A stretch of 64,000 bases of DNA, from the NCBI GenBank assembly GCA_937928045.1, contig CALFWO010000055.1:1-64000 (forward strand), in the 5' to 3' direction. Position 1 is the first letter of the stretch. Each line of letters starts with the position of its first letter. The position numbers and the translations under genes were made by a program. A model generated the notes under the pieces. That model was given only the letters and a program-made list of their open reading frames with translations, did no database searches and was not told where the DNA came from. Source of the DNA: an uncultured Saprospiraceae bacterium. Its GTDB lineage: Bacteria; Bacteroidota; Bacteroidia; Chitinophagales; Saprospiraceae. This document shows, piece by piece, positions 43,695 to 53,532 of the stretch.

Positions 43695-45230
43695 TTAATT
43701 GGAATTTTTCATTCCTAGCATAGCTAATCTTCTTTTTGGCGCGCGTTCTAGAACTTTATTAAACTGATCTTTTGCTTCCTTTTTTCTATTTTTTTCATTC
43801 AACCATTCTCCGTATAATTCGAAAGATGGCTTCACAATATTTGGAGGGCCATAAGTATAAGCGGTGTTCTCTTCCATTTCTGTGGCAGTTTTCATCCAAC
43901 GCTCCGCTTCTTGATCATCTTTGTTCAACAACGCCATTGCTGCGTTAAGTTCATAAGTCAAAACCTTAATACTGTTTACCTCGTCTACTGAAGGGGGTTG
44001 TAAATTTCTTGAAACGCCGCTACACATTTTTGGAGAACCTAACACCATTTTAGTTTCAGCATCTGAATGCATGCTGTTCATTTCATTGATTGTTTTATCC
44101 AATCCTTTTTTATCACCGCTTTTGAATGCTGACATACCTTGGGTAAAAGTCTGAACGCCCTGCACCAGCAAATTTAGTTTTTCCAGATCCACATTTTCTT
44201 TAACGATAGGATCGTCCCAATTGTCAGATTCCAAAAGGTAATAGGCTTTCATCATGATATAATGTGCGCGGGCTTTTGGCGAAGGTTTTTCATCGCAATA
44301 TTTTTTCATCTCGTAAAGTTTCTCCTTAGCCTTTTCAAAATTGCCTTGTTGTAGATAGCCGTACATTAACCATTTGAAAGCGTGATAACCTCTAGCGTCA
44401 TTGTCCAGTTCCTTGTTTTTCATTCTTACGACACTGGCTTCGTAACTTGCGATATTACTTTTTACAACTTCATCCCACATGCCTAATGCAACAAAAATAT
44501 GTGAAGGCATATGCAACGCATGCCCAGCATTGGGAGCCACTTTGGAATAACTATTCGCGGCACTTAGAGCCAGAGATGCATGATCAGGGTCATCATAAGA
44601 ATGAATGAGGTAATGCAATGCTCCAGGGTGTTGCGGATTTTCATTTATAATTCCTTGTGCAATCTTTGCGCCTAGCTCATAGTTGTCATCTGATTCTCTA
44701 TTATTTGAAGCACCTAAAAGTGATAAGGCATAAAATGCAGATACTTCATGATGCTCAGGATACTTTTTGTGAAGGATTTCCATATGATTTTTATAGGCAA
44801 TGTCCATCTCTTTTTTATTGCCTTTTGTATACAATATTTCAACAGCTTCTAGTAAGTCTCGTTCAATAGGTGTTTTTGCCAGGGCAAATCTTTTAGCTTT
44901 AGAATCAGCCAATTTCTCTAAAGCTGCAATTCCATCATCAGAGAACCGTTCTTTCCAAAGTGGATGATTGTAAGACATCGCTTCTCCCCAATATGCCATT
45001 ACGAAATTTGAATCAATTTCTTGGGCTTTTACAAACTGTTCCGCAGCATCTTCAAATTCAAAGCTGTGCAACAGTAATAGACCTTCATGAAAATAAGGTT
45101 TAGCTTCTGGGGCTCCAGTAACTACAAATTCAATTTCGCCTAAATTGGCTTCGGGAATTATTGCTTCCTGCTTTTTCCCACATTGCGAAAGTAGCAGTAC
45201 GATTGGGAGTAAATAGATGGATACTTTCAT
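43695..45230 (-). CDS. TPR-repeat lipoprotein
   Basis: The 511-residue product has a lipoprotein signal (YLLPIVLLLSQC, Cys17). Helical TPR-like repeats run through most of it (LLLLHSFEFEDAAEQFVKAQEIDSNFVMAYWGEAMSYNHPLW near the start, then GYLQQGNFEKAKEKLYEMKKYC and ERWMKTATEMEE). The motif YELGAKIAQGIINENPQHPGALHYLIHSYDDPDHASLALSAA with HALHMPSHIFVALGMWDEVVKSN is characteristic of a Bacteroidota TPR family in which several His residues may bind metal. It is exported and lipid-anchored. The role is unknown. The MBL hydrolase gene follows 16 bp downstream and the pair may be co-transcribed. Confidence 0.8.
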   Translation of the reverse strand: MKVSIYLLPIVLLLSQCGKKQEAIIPEANLGEIEFVVTGAPEAKPYFHEGLLLLHSFEFEDAAEQFVKAQEIDSNFVMAYWGEAMSYNHPLWKERFSDDGIAALEKLADSKAKRFALAKTPIERDLLEAVEILYTKGNKKEMDIAYKNHMEILHKKYPEHHEVSAFYALSLLGASNNRESDDNYELGAKIAQGIINENPQHPGALHYLIHSYDDPDHASLALSAANSYSKVAPNAGHALHMPSHIFVALGMWDEVVKSNIASYEASVVRMKNKELDNDARGYHAFKWLMYGYLQQGNFEKAKEKLYEMKKYCDEKPSPKARAHYIMMKAYYLLESDNWDDPIVKENVDLEKLNLLVQGVQTFTQGMSAFKSGDKKGLDKTINEMNSMHSDAETKMVLGSPKMCSGVSRNLQPPSVDEVNSIKVLTYELNAAMALLNKDDQEAERWMKTATEMEENTAYTYGPPNIVKPSFELYGEWLNEKNRKKEAKDQFNKVLERAPKRRLAMLGMKNSN

Positions 45231-45264
45231 CTGCCTAGGTTGTTTTTAAAAGGAATAAAATATT

Positions 45265-47115
45265 TTAACGCCTAATCTCCAGGATCATTCCTGTCATTGG
45301 CTTCAAATCCATAGGAGCACGCATAGGCACAACACGATTCAATAATACATCAAACGCTTGATTGTAGCCAGAAAGTTCCTCCGCGTATCTTTCCCAAAAG
45401 AATTGGGTAGATTTTTTATTCTTATTTAGGATGACCATAATTTTTTGCTCCGCATTATTTCTAAAATAAACATAGACGCCATCTTCCGGCACAAAATGCT
45501 TGAGTGATCCATTATGAATAGCCGAAGCTCCTTTTCGCCAGTTTAATAATTCCTTGGTGAATTTTTGGGCATCCAACTGGTCTTCAGTGAGACCAATTTT
45601 TTTAAACCCATCTACCTTATCTCCTTCCCATCCACCTGGAAAATCAGAACGAATCACCCCATGGTCACCAGGCGCAGTATCATTATTCATCAAAATCTCT
45701 GTGCCGTAATAAATCTGAGGAACTCCTCTTGTTGTCGCGTAGAACATCATTCCTAACTTGAATAAATCAAAATCTCCTTTAACCTGAGTGTAAAATCGAT
45801 TCATGTCATGGTTGTCCGGGAAGACGACTAATTCACTTGGGTCAGCGTATAAGAAGTCATGTCCTAATGTTTCAAAAATATCTATCCATCCATCTCCAAA
45901 AGATTCTTCCGCAGTCAGCCCTTGCTCAACAGCAATCTGCAATGGAAAATCCATTAAACTTCTTAATTCAGAGGTATAGCCATCTTTATTCTTTTTTCCT
46001 TTTTGCCAATAGGAAAGTACTGCCGGGCTATCGCTCCATTCTTCGCCAACAACATTGAAGTTTGGATATTCCTTCATGACACGATTTGTCCATTCCGTCA
46101 TATAAGATGCTTCGGGGTAAGGATAAGTGTCCATGCGAATGCCACTCAAATCAGCATATTCAATCCACCAAATGCTGTTTTGCGTGAGGTAGTTGGCCAT
46201 TAAAGGATTGCGTTGATTTAGATCCGGCATAGTTGGTACAAACCATCCATCAGTAAAATTTTTTTTATCAATATTTGAAGCGTAAGGATCTTGGGTCAGT
46301 GTTTTTCTGTGATTAGTTCCTTGATATTCTGGCCACTGATTGATCCAGTTCTTAGCAGGTAAGTCATCCATCCACCAATGGAATGAACCGCAGTGATTAA
46401 CAATCATGTCCATGATCATTCCAATGCCCATTTCCTTGGCTTTTTTGCCGAGTGCCTTGTAAGACTCATTAGTTCCATACCGTGGGTCTACCTTGTAATA
46501 GTCAGTGGTCGAATAACCATGGTATGAATATTCTTCCATATCGTTTTCCAATAGTGGATTCAACCATACAGCAGTGAAGCCCATATCTTTAATATAGGGT
46601 AGGGCATCACTTATGCCTTTGATGTCTCCACCGTGTCTTCCACCAGGTATTTTTCGATTGATTCCCTCTCTCATCCCTGGCTGGACATCGTTCGTAGGAT
46701 CTCCATTGACAAAACGATCTGGGGTGATTAAATACAATACATCCTTAGTGTTAAAGCCAACGCGATCTGCAGAATTTGCTACGCGATCTAGTAAAGGATA
46801 GTTGTACTTAATTTTCTTTTTTCCTTTTTTCTTAAAAGTAATTGGAATATCTCCGGACAATGCTGAAGGTTCAATAATTAGATTTAGAAATTGATAGTTG
46901 GGATTGTCTGTACGAGAAACATTCTCAATTCTGACACCGGGGTATTTCAACTTTACAGAATACTCCGAAATGTTTTCACCATGTATCATCAACTGCAATG
47001 AACTGTGCTTCATGCCAGCCCACCAATTGGGTGGTTCTACATGTTGAATAACACTTTGAGAAAAAGAGAGATTTCCTTGAAAAAAAATAACCAAGAGTAC
47101 TAGAAATTTACGCAT
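45265..47115 (-). CDS. Secreted GH13 alpha-amylase/neopullulanase-like enzyme (SusA-like)
   Basis: The 616-residue enzyme has a signal peptide (FLVLLVIFFQGNLSFSQ), an N-terminal cyclomaltodextrinase-type beta domain (about 20-125), and a GH13 barrel (about 130-530). The catalytic residues lie in GIRMDTYPY (Asp nucleophile), VVGEEWSD (Glu acid/base) and FPDNHDM (Asp). The MDMIVNHCG segment gives conserved region I. A C-terminal beta domain completes it. There is no T9SS tail, so it is periplasmic or anchored, unlike the other GH13 enzyme here. The organisation is that of SusA/neopullulanase, which cleaves maltodextrins and pullulan in the periplasm. It is transcribed ahead of the TPR lipoprotein, 34 bp away. 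Confidence 0.9.
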   Translation of the reverse strand: MRKFLVLLVIFFQGNLSFSQSVIQHVEPPNWWAGMKHSSLQLMIHGENISEYSVKLKYPGVRIENVSRTDNPNYQFLNLIIEPSALSGDIPITFKKKGKKKIKYNYPLLDRVANSADRVGFNTKDVLYLITPDRFVNGDPTNDVQPGMREGINRKIPGGRHGGDIKGISDALPYIKDMGFTAVWLNPLLENDMEEYSYHGYSTTDYYKVDPRYGTNESYKALGKKAKEMGIGMIMDMIVNHCGSFHWWMDDLPAKNWINQWPEYQGTNHRKTLTQDPYASNIDKKNFTDGWFVPTMPDLNQRNPLMANYLTQNSIWWIEYADLSGIRMDTYPYPEASYMTEWTNRVMKEYPNFNVVGEEWSDSPAVLSYWQKGKKNKDGYTSELRSLMDFPLQIAVEQGLTAEESFGDGWIDIFETLGHDFLYADPSELVVFPDNHDMNRFYTQVKGDFDLFKLGMMFYATTRGVPQIYYGTEILMNNDTAPGDHGVIRSDFPGGWEGDKVDGFKKIGLTEDQLDAQKFTKELLNWRKGASAIHNGSLKHFVPEDGVYVYFRNNAEQKIMVILNKNKKSTQFFWERYAEELSGYNQAFDVLLNRVVPMRAPMDLKPMTGMILEIRR

Positions 47116-47183
47116 TGAGTGTAATTTTTTATAAAACGAAAATTACCAATTTTTCTGGGAAACAATTTTCATTTTATAAAAAA

Positions 47184-49649
47184 TCATTCATTGTTTTTAG
47201 CCAATTTACTGATCGCTCTTTTTCCACTGAAAGTTTTAGCTTCCAAAATGTAAATTCCATCGTTGAGACCAGAAACATCTATCAGCGTTGATTGGCTCAC
47301 TTTTACAAGTTTGCCTTCTAGGGTGTAAATATTAATTTCCGAAATGAGTTCTTCTTTAAATTGAATTTCTATTGTACTTGAAGATGGATTTGGGAAAATT
47401 GAAAGATCATCATGATTAGGTCTGTCATCTGTACTCGAAATATTAATTAGTAAATTTTCAAACCACAAAATCTGATTCTTTGCAAAACCTATTGCTAAAA
47501 AATCGATGTCTCCATCATTGTCTATATCGGCAGGGCTAATAGATCTAGGTCCGTCTAATCCTTCGACAATATTTCGAGTCGTTTCAAAGTTTCCTTGGCC
47601 GTCGATATGCTCAATCCAATTGATTTTATCATCAAAGGTGACAGCATTAATAATGTCCAAATCATTATCTCCATCAACATCTGCCAGATTAAAACTTCCT
47701 GGATAATTTAAATCAGAAGAGATGACTTGTTCTTCCCCGAAAATACCTTGTCCCATGTTTTCATACCAAGAAATATAGCCTTCAATGAATGCATTAGCGA
47801 TAACATCCATATCACCATCAGAATCCATATCAAAAGATGAAATAAGGTTAAATCCTCTATCTTCAGATTCGATATACTTTTCAGAACTAAACGATCCTTG
47901 ACCATCGGTATTTTCATACCAAATAATTAGCCCTTGATTTGTCGCAGTTGTTAAAATGTCAATATCACCATCGCCATCTAAATCTGCAGGTACAGGTTTA
48001 TTGGGTAAAAAGACAGTAATAGGAACCACGTTCAATGAGGCAAAATTTCCTTGCCCATCTAGATTTTCAAACCAAGCTATTTTATGATCTAAATCCGCAA
48101 TTGAGATGATATCTAGATCACCATCATTGTCGATGTCTGCAATGGATATTTCTGCATATCCGTCACTACCCGAGTAAATTACTTTTTTCGCACTGAAAAC
48201 ACCGGCTTCGTTTTGATACCATGCAACTTCATCAAAATCTCTGTTGGCTGATGCGATGTCAACATCTCCATCTCCGTCCAAGTCTGCTATTGAAATATTG
48301 ATGCTACTGTTTAAATTGGTGGCAGTTGCTATGGTAATTGCATCACTGAATTTTCCTTGTCCATCTAAATTCTCAAACCATCCAATTTTCTTTGGATCAC
48401 TAGAAGTGAAGATTACATCCAGATCGCCATCACTATCTAAATCTGCGGTTTGCGCGTTCCTTGGTTCATTTGTTGGATTGCTCGAAATAGTCAATTCCTG
48501 TCCAAAGCTCCCAAATCCATTATTCTTAAACCAGGCGACTTCGTTGTTCGTTTCTCCAGCAATAAAAACATCAAGGTCATTATCATCATCAAGATCAGCA
48601 AGCTGGACAGCTCTCAATTGAATGATAGAACTAGATATTACCTTTTCGTTTCCGAAGTTACCTTGACCATCAGTATTTTGGAACCAACTCAAAGAGCCAG
48701 TAAAATTCGCGGACGCAAAAACGATGTCTAAATCATCGTCTTTGTCAATATCTTCGGAGTACACTGCTCGAATATAACCTAGGTTGGTGCCAATGATTTG
48801 TTGTTCTCCAAAGTTTCCTTGACCGTCTGTATTTTCAAACCAAGATAAAGTTTCATTATCAGCACCTCCAATTATGAAATCCATATCATTGTCATTGTCA
48901 AGATCGCTGACAAATAATCTCATAAAGTTAGAACCAGCAAAAGAGATCGTTTGACTTGATCCGAAGTTCGCATTACCATCTGTATTTTCATACCAATAGA
49001 TTTTATTGGTAAAACCCGATCCTCCAAGAATATCAATATCTCCGTCTCCATCAAAATCTCCAGGGTAAGCATCTGTTAGCAAATCTACGGTAGTACTTAT
49101 TTTTATTTTTTCAGCGAATTCCCCTTGACCATTTAAATGCTCTATCCAGTGCAAACCATTTGAAGAAACAACGAAGATGTCTAGGTCGTTGTCTCCATCT
49201 AAATCTTGCGGGTAAACTTCCCTTGCTTGATTTAATCCAGTTGCAATAGTTTGTAGTTCTCCAAAAGTACCTTTACCATCTAGATTCTCATGCCAAGCGA
49301 CAAAGTCACCTTCATAGGAAGAAGAAATCACATCCATGTCACCATCCGAATCCATATCTGCAGCGGTCACATATGTCGTTCTCAACATTTCAGAGGAGAT
49401 TAATCTTAAGGTACTGAATAAACCATTTCCATCAGTATTTTCATACCATCCAATCTTGTCATCACCTTGTGATGCGCAAAGAACATCAAGATCACCATCT
49501 CCATCTATGTCCGCAGAAAAAACAGATTGGGGTTCCAGAATACTAAAAGCACTACTGGTAATTTCAAAGGCTTGGAACGCTACTTGAGCTTGGATGGGTT
49601 TGAAGAAAAATAATGTTAAGATTAGTAGTAATAGTTTTTGAGTTTTCAT
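47184..49649 (-). CDS. T9SS-secreted FG-GAP/VCBS repeat protein
   Basis: The 821-residue protein has a signal peptide (KLLLLILTLFFFKPIQAQ) and fourteen tandem repeats of about 50 residues, each with a DxDxDGDxD calcium-binding loop (for example ADIDGDGDLDVL and PGDFDGDGDIDIL) and a following IGWYENTDGQGNF-type strand. Together they probably form one or two seven-bladed propellers. The C-terminus is a T9SS type A tail (NPSSSTIEIQFKEELISEINIYTLEGKLVKV, GIYILEAKTFSGKRAI). It should be exported to the cell surface and bind calcium and possibly glycans or host/prey surfaces. No catalytic site is visible. It lies beside the starch enzymes, but a shared role is only a guess. Confidence 0.88.
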   Translation of the reverse strand: MKTQKLLLLILTLFFFKPIQAQVAFQAFEITSSAFSILEPQSVFSADIDGDGDLDVLCASQGDDKIGWYENTDGNGLFSTLRLISSEMLRTTYVTAADMDSDGDMDVISSSYEGDFVAWHENLDGKGTFGELQTIATGLNQAREVYPQDLDGDNDLDIFVVSSNGLHWIEHLNGQGEFAEKIKISTTVDLLTDAYPGDFDGDGDIDILGGSGFTNKIYWYENTDGNANFGSSQTISFAGSNFMRLFVSDLDNDNDMDFIIGGADNETLSWFENTDGQGNFGEQQIIGTNLGYIRAVYSEDIDKDDDLDIVFASANFTGSLSWFQNTDGQGNFGNEKVISSSIIQLRAVQLADLDDDNDLDVFIAGETNNEVAWFKNNGFGSFGQELTISSNPTNEPRNAQTADLDSDGDLDVIFTSSDPKKIGWFENLDGQGKFSDAITIATATNLNSSINISIADLDGDGDVDIASANRDFDEVAWYQNEAGVFSAKKVIYSGSDGYAEISIADIDNDGDLDIISIADLDHKIAWFENLDGQGNFASLNVVPITVFLPNKPVPADLDGDGDIDILTTATNQGLIIWYENTDGQGSFSSEKYIESEDRGFNLISSFDMDSDGDMDVIANAFIEGYISWYENMGQGIFGEEQVISSDLNYPGSFNLADVDGDNDLDIINAVTFDDKINWIEHIDGQGNFETTRNIVEGLDGPRSISPADIDNDGDIDFLAIGFAKNQILWFENLLINISSTDDRPNHDDLSIFPNPSSSTIEIQFKEELISEINIYTLEGKLVKVSQSTLIDVSGLNDGIYILEAKTFSGKRAISKLAKNNE

Positions 49650-49784
49650 TCTTTATAAATCTGGTTATTCTCAAGATAATTAATTTGGGAGATAAATCGA
49701 TTTAGTCTTGATGTATTTCATTTTATTAACATTTGGTTTAGTTAATCTTGAATGTAGGAAGTAGTTCCAGATACTTTATAGCAT

Positions 49785-49820
49785 AAAAAAAGCCGAGCAC
49801 ATTAGTCGTGCTCGGCTTTT
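49785..49820 (-). terminator. Rho-independent terminator after the starch-binding T9SS gene
   Basis: AGCCGAGCAC (49791-49800) pairs perfectly with GTGCTCGGCT (49808-49817) over a 7-nt loop. On the minus strand the stem is followed by T bases (the A run 49785-49790). It ends the transcript of the T9SS gene at 49839-50561. A short T run on the plus side may also stop readthrough in the other direction. Confidence 0.88.
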
Positions 49821-49838
49821 CAATAATATTTCTTATAG

Positions 49839-50561
49839 TTACTGAATTATCAATTTTTCGCTTCCGATTTCTCCCAATTCATTTTGGAAGGTGACGATGT
49901 ACATTCCTTGATTGTAATTTGTCAAATTGATATTGATGTAATCAGCATTGCCCATATCTTTTTGCTCGATTAATTGGCCAGCCAGACTATACACTGAAAC
50001 AATGTGTCGCGAAAGGTCCGCATTTTTAAATCTGATTTCAACATTGTTCGTCGCAGGATTTGGACTTAATGTGATGGCATCGACTGTACTAAGGTTGGCA
50101 GTGCTCAATAAACTTAAGTCGCAACTGTTGAATAAAAAAGCATCCAGCTGTACGGGGCCTTGCGCTGGAACATTGAAATTTCTATTGTAACCACCATAGC
50201 CATTATCAGACCCACCGCAAGAAGATAAATCGGCTTGGTAATTATCAGCACCTCCACCAGCTTCTGCATTCGGCCATCCTGAGCCATTCGAATATTTGAA
50301 TTGATAGTCTCCAGTAGGAAGCATCACTGTCAGTTCATAAACATTATCACTGTCATCATCAAGCAATTGTGCGTCCATGTTAGATCCTGGCTCTTGCCAA
50401 TCTCCCGAAAGTCCAGCGGCGTCCATCCAATTTCCAGTAACAAAAATCCCAGCGGCATCAGGAGCTGTTGCAGACATGTCTACTCTAAAAGTCACTTCAA
50501 CCTGAGCATAAATACTCACTGTGAAAATTAAAGCAAAAAATAAAATGTAAATTCTTTTCAT
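49839..50561 (-). CDS. T9SS-secreted starch-binding-like protein
   Basis: The 240-residue protein has a signal peptide (YILFFALIFTVSIYAQ) and a single beta-sandwich of about 130 residues. VEVTFRVDMSATAPDAAGIFVTGNWMDAAGLSGDWQEPGSNM with LTVMLPTGDYQFKYSNGSGWPNAEAGG resembles CBM20/48/SusE-type starch-binding modules. A Cys-Gly-Gly loop (SSCGGSDNGYGGYNRNF) may form the binding site. The last 75 residues are a T9SS type A tail (LSPNPATNNVEIRFKNADLSRHIVSVYSLAGQLIEQ). There is no catalytic centre. It follows the large GH13 gene by 29 bp and so should work with it on starch at the cell surface. Confidence 0.78.
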   Translation of the reverse strand: MKRIYILFFALIFTVSIYAQVEVTFRVDMSATAPDAAGIFVTGNWMDAAGLSGDWQEPGSNMDAQLLDDDSDNVYELTVMLPTGDYQFKYSNGSGWPNAEAGGGADNYQADLSSCGGSDNGYGGYNRNFNVPAQGPVQLDAFLFNSCDLSLLSTANLSTVDAITLSPNPATNNVEIRFKNADLSRHIVSVYSLAGQLIEQKDMGNADYININLTNYNQGMYIVTFQNELGEIGSEKLIIQ

Positions 50562-50590
50562 AGTAAATTGATTTAAGGTTTGTAATTAGA

Positions 50591-53401
50591 TTATTTGTTA
50601 ATTTTTTGAAAACTTTCAGTTCCAATAATTGAACCTTTATATTTTAATTGGACTTCATATTGTCCATTTGATAAATGTTGAATATTCAATTCATTATTTT
50701 TCCCATTGGAATCAAAATGTTCCTGTAGGACCAGTTGCCCTTTGGTGTTGTAAACAAGTATTTCGTCTGCGGATAGATCTGTCAAGAATTTTATTTTGTC
50801 ATCAGAAGGGTTAGGATAGATTTGGAAAAAAGCTGAAGGTGATTGATCTAGGTTTTCTAAGCCAGAGATAACATCTGTCAAAGGATTGGTGGAAACATAA
50901 TTTTCAATGGGAGTGGACACAAAGATTTTTACCTCTCCTTCTCGAAGTGAATAATCTGTATCCATCAAAGAAGTTACACTGACTTCCTCTCCTGAGAAAT
51001 AATTATACCAAGTTCCTGTACTCGGCCATTGAACAGTTCCGGTCATATCGCTTGAGCCAAGATTTCCAAACGCCGCAATCTTTACATCTGGATGATCTAT
51101 ATTAATCCATTTGAAAGTTCCTCCCGGAGACCAAGAAAAATACTCCGCGTCAATATAATTGGTCTTAGATCTAAGACTAATTAACGAAGAGAATAGGTCA
51201 AACATTTTTTTTCTATCCACATCATCCAAATACTCCCAGTGAGTAGGCTTAATGCCAAGTCGATCATTGTTCAATTCTTCGTCGTAGCCCATTTCTTCAA
51301 ATTGCCAAATCATTTTTGGACCAGGGACCAAGAAGTAAAAAACTGCAGCAGCTTTGGCTCTGATCAAGGCTTGCTGCGTTGATTGGAAATTATTCTTAGT
51401 GGCTTCCCACATGATTCTTTCTTCATCATGACTTTCCATGTAGGCAATTAGATGAGGAACATCCCAACCTTTGGCTTCATGAAAAACATTGGAAAAATTA
51501 CTAGAAAATCCTTTGGCCGCGGAACGATAAGCGCCAACCATGTTTCCCCAAAGCATCATTCCATATTCAGCTAATTCTTTTTCTTCGCTGTTCTGCGCAA
51601 AATGCTCGAGTATGATATAGGACTCGCTATCTACTTCCCAGATTTTATCCGCCATTCTTTTCAGCAATTCGATTCTTGAAGCATCATAATTTCCCCAAGC
51701 ACTCACACTACCTAAAGTGTTGTTCTGCGTAAATCCTTTTGACAAATCAAATCTAAACCCATCGATTTTGTACTCTTCAATCCAAAATTTGTTCACGCGA
51801 TCAATGTATGATTTTGTATAATCACTCTCATGGTTCATATCATAGCCAACATTGAAATCATGTCGCGGAGTACGATTAAAATAAACATTGTCATTAGTCG
51901 GAGGGCCGTAGATGTCATCGTTGTCAAGTCTTACTAAAGGCGATCTTCCAAAGGCATGATTCAATACAATGTCTAAGATTACAGCAATGCCTCTTTTGTG
52001 TGCTTCATCAATTAGTAACTTTAATTTATTTTCGGTGCCGTAATATTTATCCACAGAGAGCATAAACGCAGGGTTGTACCCCCAGCTTAAGTTTCCTTCA
52101 AATTCCATCACTGGCATTAATTCCAAGGCATTAATTCCAAGCTCAGCTAAGTAATCTAGTTTTTCTATTACTGCATCAAAAGTGCGCTCATCAGAAAAAT
52201 CGCGAACCAATAATTCATAAATCGTCAAGTCCTTTTTTTCCGGTCGGTCAAAATTTGGAACAGTCCATTGGAAGGGATCGGCAGGATTAATTTGTAAAAA
52301 GCTAACACCTTCAGTAGTCAACCCGAAAGGGTAGGGTTCTAATCCGGGATATCTATTGTCATCTATGATTTCTGCATCATCAAATGGAGAACTAATACGC
52401 TCGGAATAAGGATCAGCAATTTTCAAATCACCATCTATTAAATATTGAAAGCGATACAATTCATTGGGATCTAAATTGTTCATGGTTAGCCAAAATCGTT
52501 CTCCATCCTGATTCATGAAAAAGTCATTATCAATCGACCAATTGTTGAAATCTCCAATAACAAAAATATTTTCTTTATTTGGTGCTTCTAATACTAAAGT
52601 TGCAGTACCGTTGGTTGGATCGTAGTTAATTCCATTTTCATTTCCGCTGGGAACCGGCGCCTGAGTAACTGGTGGCGGAACTAAATATTTGTAATCCACA
52701 TTAACCATTTCATTGCCATTCTCTGCACTAATTGAAATGGTGTGCACAGTTCCATCGTTGACAACAATATGCGATGTATTTAGCGTAGTTGAATTAGAAC
52801 TACTTGAAATCAAAACATTGTCCACTTTTACTTCGATATCAGCAGTTAGCGAGGTCGCCACATCTATTGTAATTTCGCTTCCTGCATTGTAAAACCCGAA
52901 GCTGCCTAATGGCTCATTCAAGATGATTCTCAGTCCGCCTCCGACATCAGAAACATAATCGATCGATTGGCCATTACTCCAATCATTGCCTTTGATCAGA
53001 AATCCTATTTTTTCAACGGTCCCTGAAACGTTCGCAAAGAATGTGTTCGGAGTAAATGTCAACTTGAAAAAAGTCGAAGCGCCATCAATTGTTTTAGAAA
53101 ATTTTGCCGGATTGGTGGCAGTAAAATTTGAGCTCGCAGGGTTAATGTTAGAACTAGCATTTGTGTTACCATTTTGAGGCAACCAAGTCCAAAGCCAGGC
53201 TTCTGACCAGTTTTCCATGTAAGTTCCCGTGACGTCATAACTTACTTCGATTTCCTGGTCAAAGGAAAAGAACATTGGAGAAATGGTTGGTGCTAAATCA
53301 AGCGTTTGTGTAATGGAATGGAAAGGAGTTAATAGAATTGAAATGATCAATACAACTGCGATACGCATATGATAAAACTTTATAGATTTGAGGAGTTGCA
53401 T
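50591..53401 (-). CDS. T9SS-secreted multidomain GH13 alpha-amylase
   Basis: The 936-residue enzyme has a signal peptide (VVLIISILLTPFHSITQ) and an N-terminal Ig/Fn-like region (about 35-245). A CBM48-like starch-binding domain follows (about 255-345: LEAPNKENIFVIGDFNNW), then a GH13 barrel (about 390-740). Its catalytic residues are in DGFRFDLSKG (Asp), YIILEHFAQN (Glu) and YMESHDEERI (Asp). After a C-terminal beta domain comes a T9SS type A tail (YPNPSDDKIKFLTDL, NGQYEVQLKYKG). It should be exported to the surface to cut starch or glycogen. The T9SS starch-binding protein gene is 29 bp downstream, so the two are probably one operon. Confidence 0.9.
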   Translation of the reverse strand: MQLLKSIKFYHMRIAVVLIISILLTPFHSITQTLDLAPTISPMFFSFDQEIEVSYDVTGTYMENWSEAWLWTWLPQNGNTNASSNINPASSNFTATNPAKFSKTIDGASTFFKLTFTPNTFFANVSGTVEKIGFLIKGNDWSNGQSIDYVSDVGGGLRIILNEPLGSFGFYNAGSEITIDVATSLTADIEVKVDNVLISSSSNSTTLNTSHIVVNDGTVHTISISAENGNEMVNVDYKYLVPPPVTQAPVPSGNENGINYDPTNGTATLVLEAPNKENIFVIGDFNNWSIDNDFFMNQDGERFWLTMNNLDPNELYRFQYLIDGDLKIADPYSERISSPFDDAEIIDDNRYPGLEPYPFGLTTEGVSFLQINPADPFQWTVPNFDRPEKKDLTIYELLVRDFSDERTFDAVIEKLDYLAELGINALELMPVMEFEGNLSWGYNPAFMLSVDKYYGTENKLKLLIDEAHKRGIAVILDIVLNHAFGRSPLVRLDNDDIYGPPTNDNVYFNRTPRHDFNVGYDMNHESDYTKSYIDRVNKFWIEEYKIDGFRFDLSKGFTQNNTLGSVSAWGNYDASRIELLKRMADKIWEVDSESYIILEHFAQNSEEKELAEYGMMLWGNMVGAYRSAAKGFSSNFSNVFHEAKGWDVPHLIAYMESHDEERIMWEATKNNFQSTQQALIRAKAAAVFYFLVPGPKMIWQFEEMGYDEELNNDRLGIKPTHWEYLDDVDRKKMFDLFSSLISLRSKTNYIDAEYFSWSPGGTFKWINIDHPDVKIAAFGNLGSSDMTGTVQWPSTGTWYNYFSGEEVSVTSLMDTDYSLREGEVKIFVSTPIENYVSTNPLTDVISGLENLDQSPSAFFQIYPNPSDDKIKFLTDLSADEILVYNTKGQLVLQEHFDSNGKNNELNIQHLSNGQYEVQLKYKGSIIGTESFQKINK

Positions 53402-53532
53402 TCAATTGGCTTGAATGACAAGTAAAATAAAAATAGTAAGAAAAAGTGAATTGCATAAGATAATAGCCGTTATCTTTAAGGAAAATGTACTTTTAACACT
53501 ATGTATGTCCGAAATAGAGCTCAAATCGCAAT

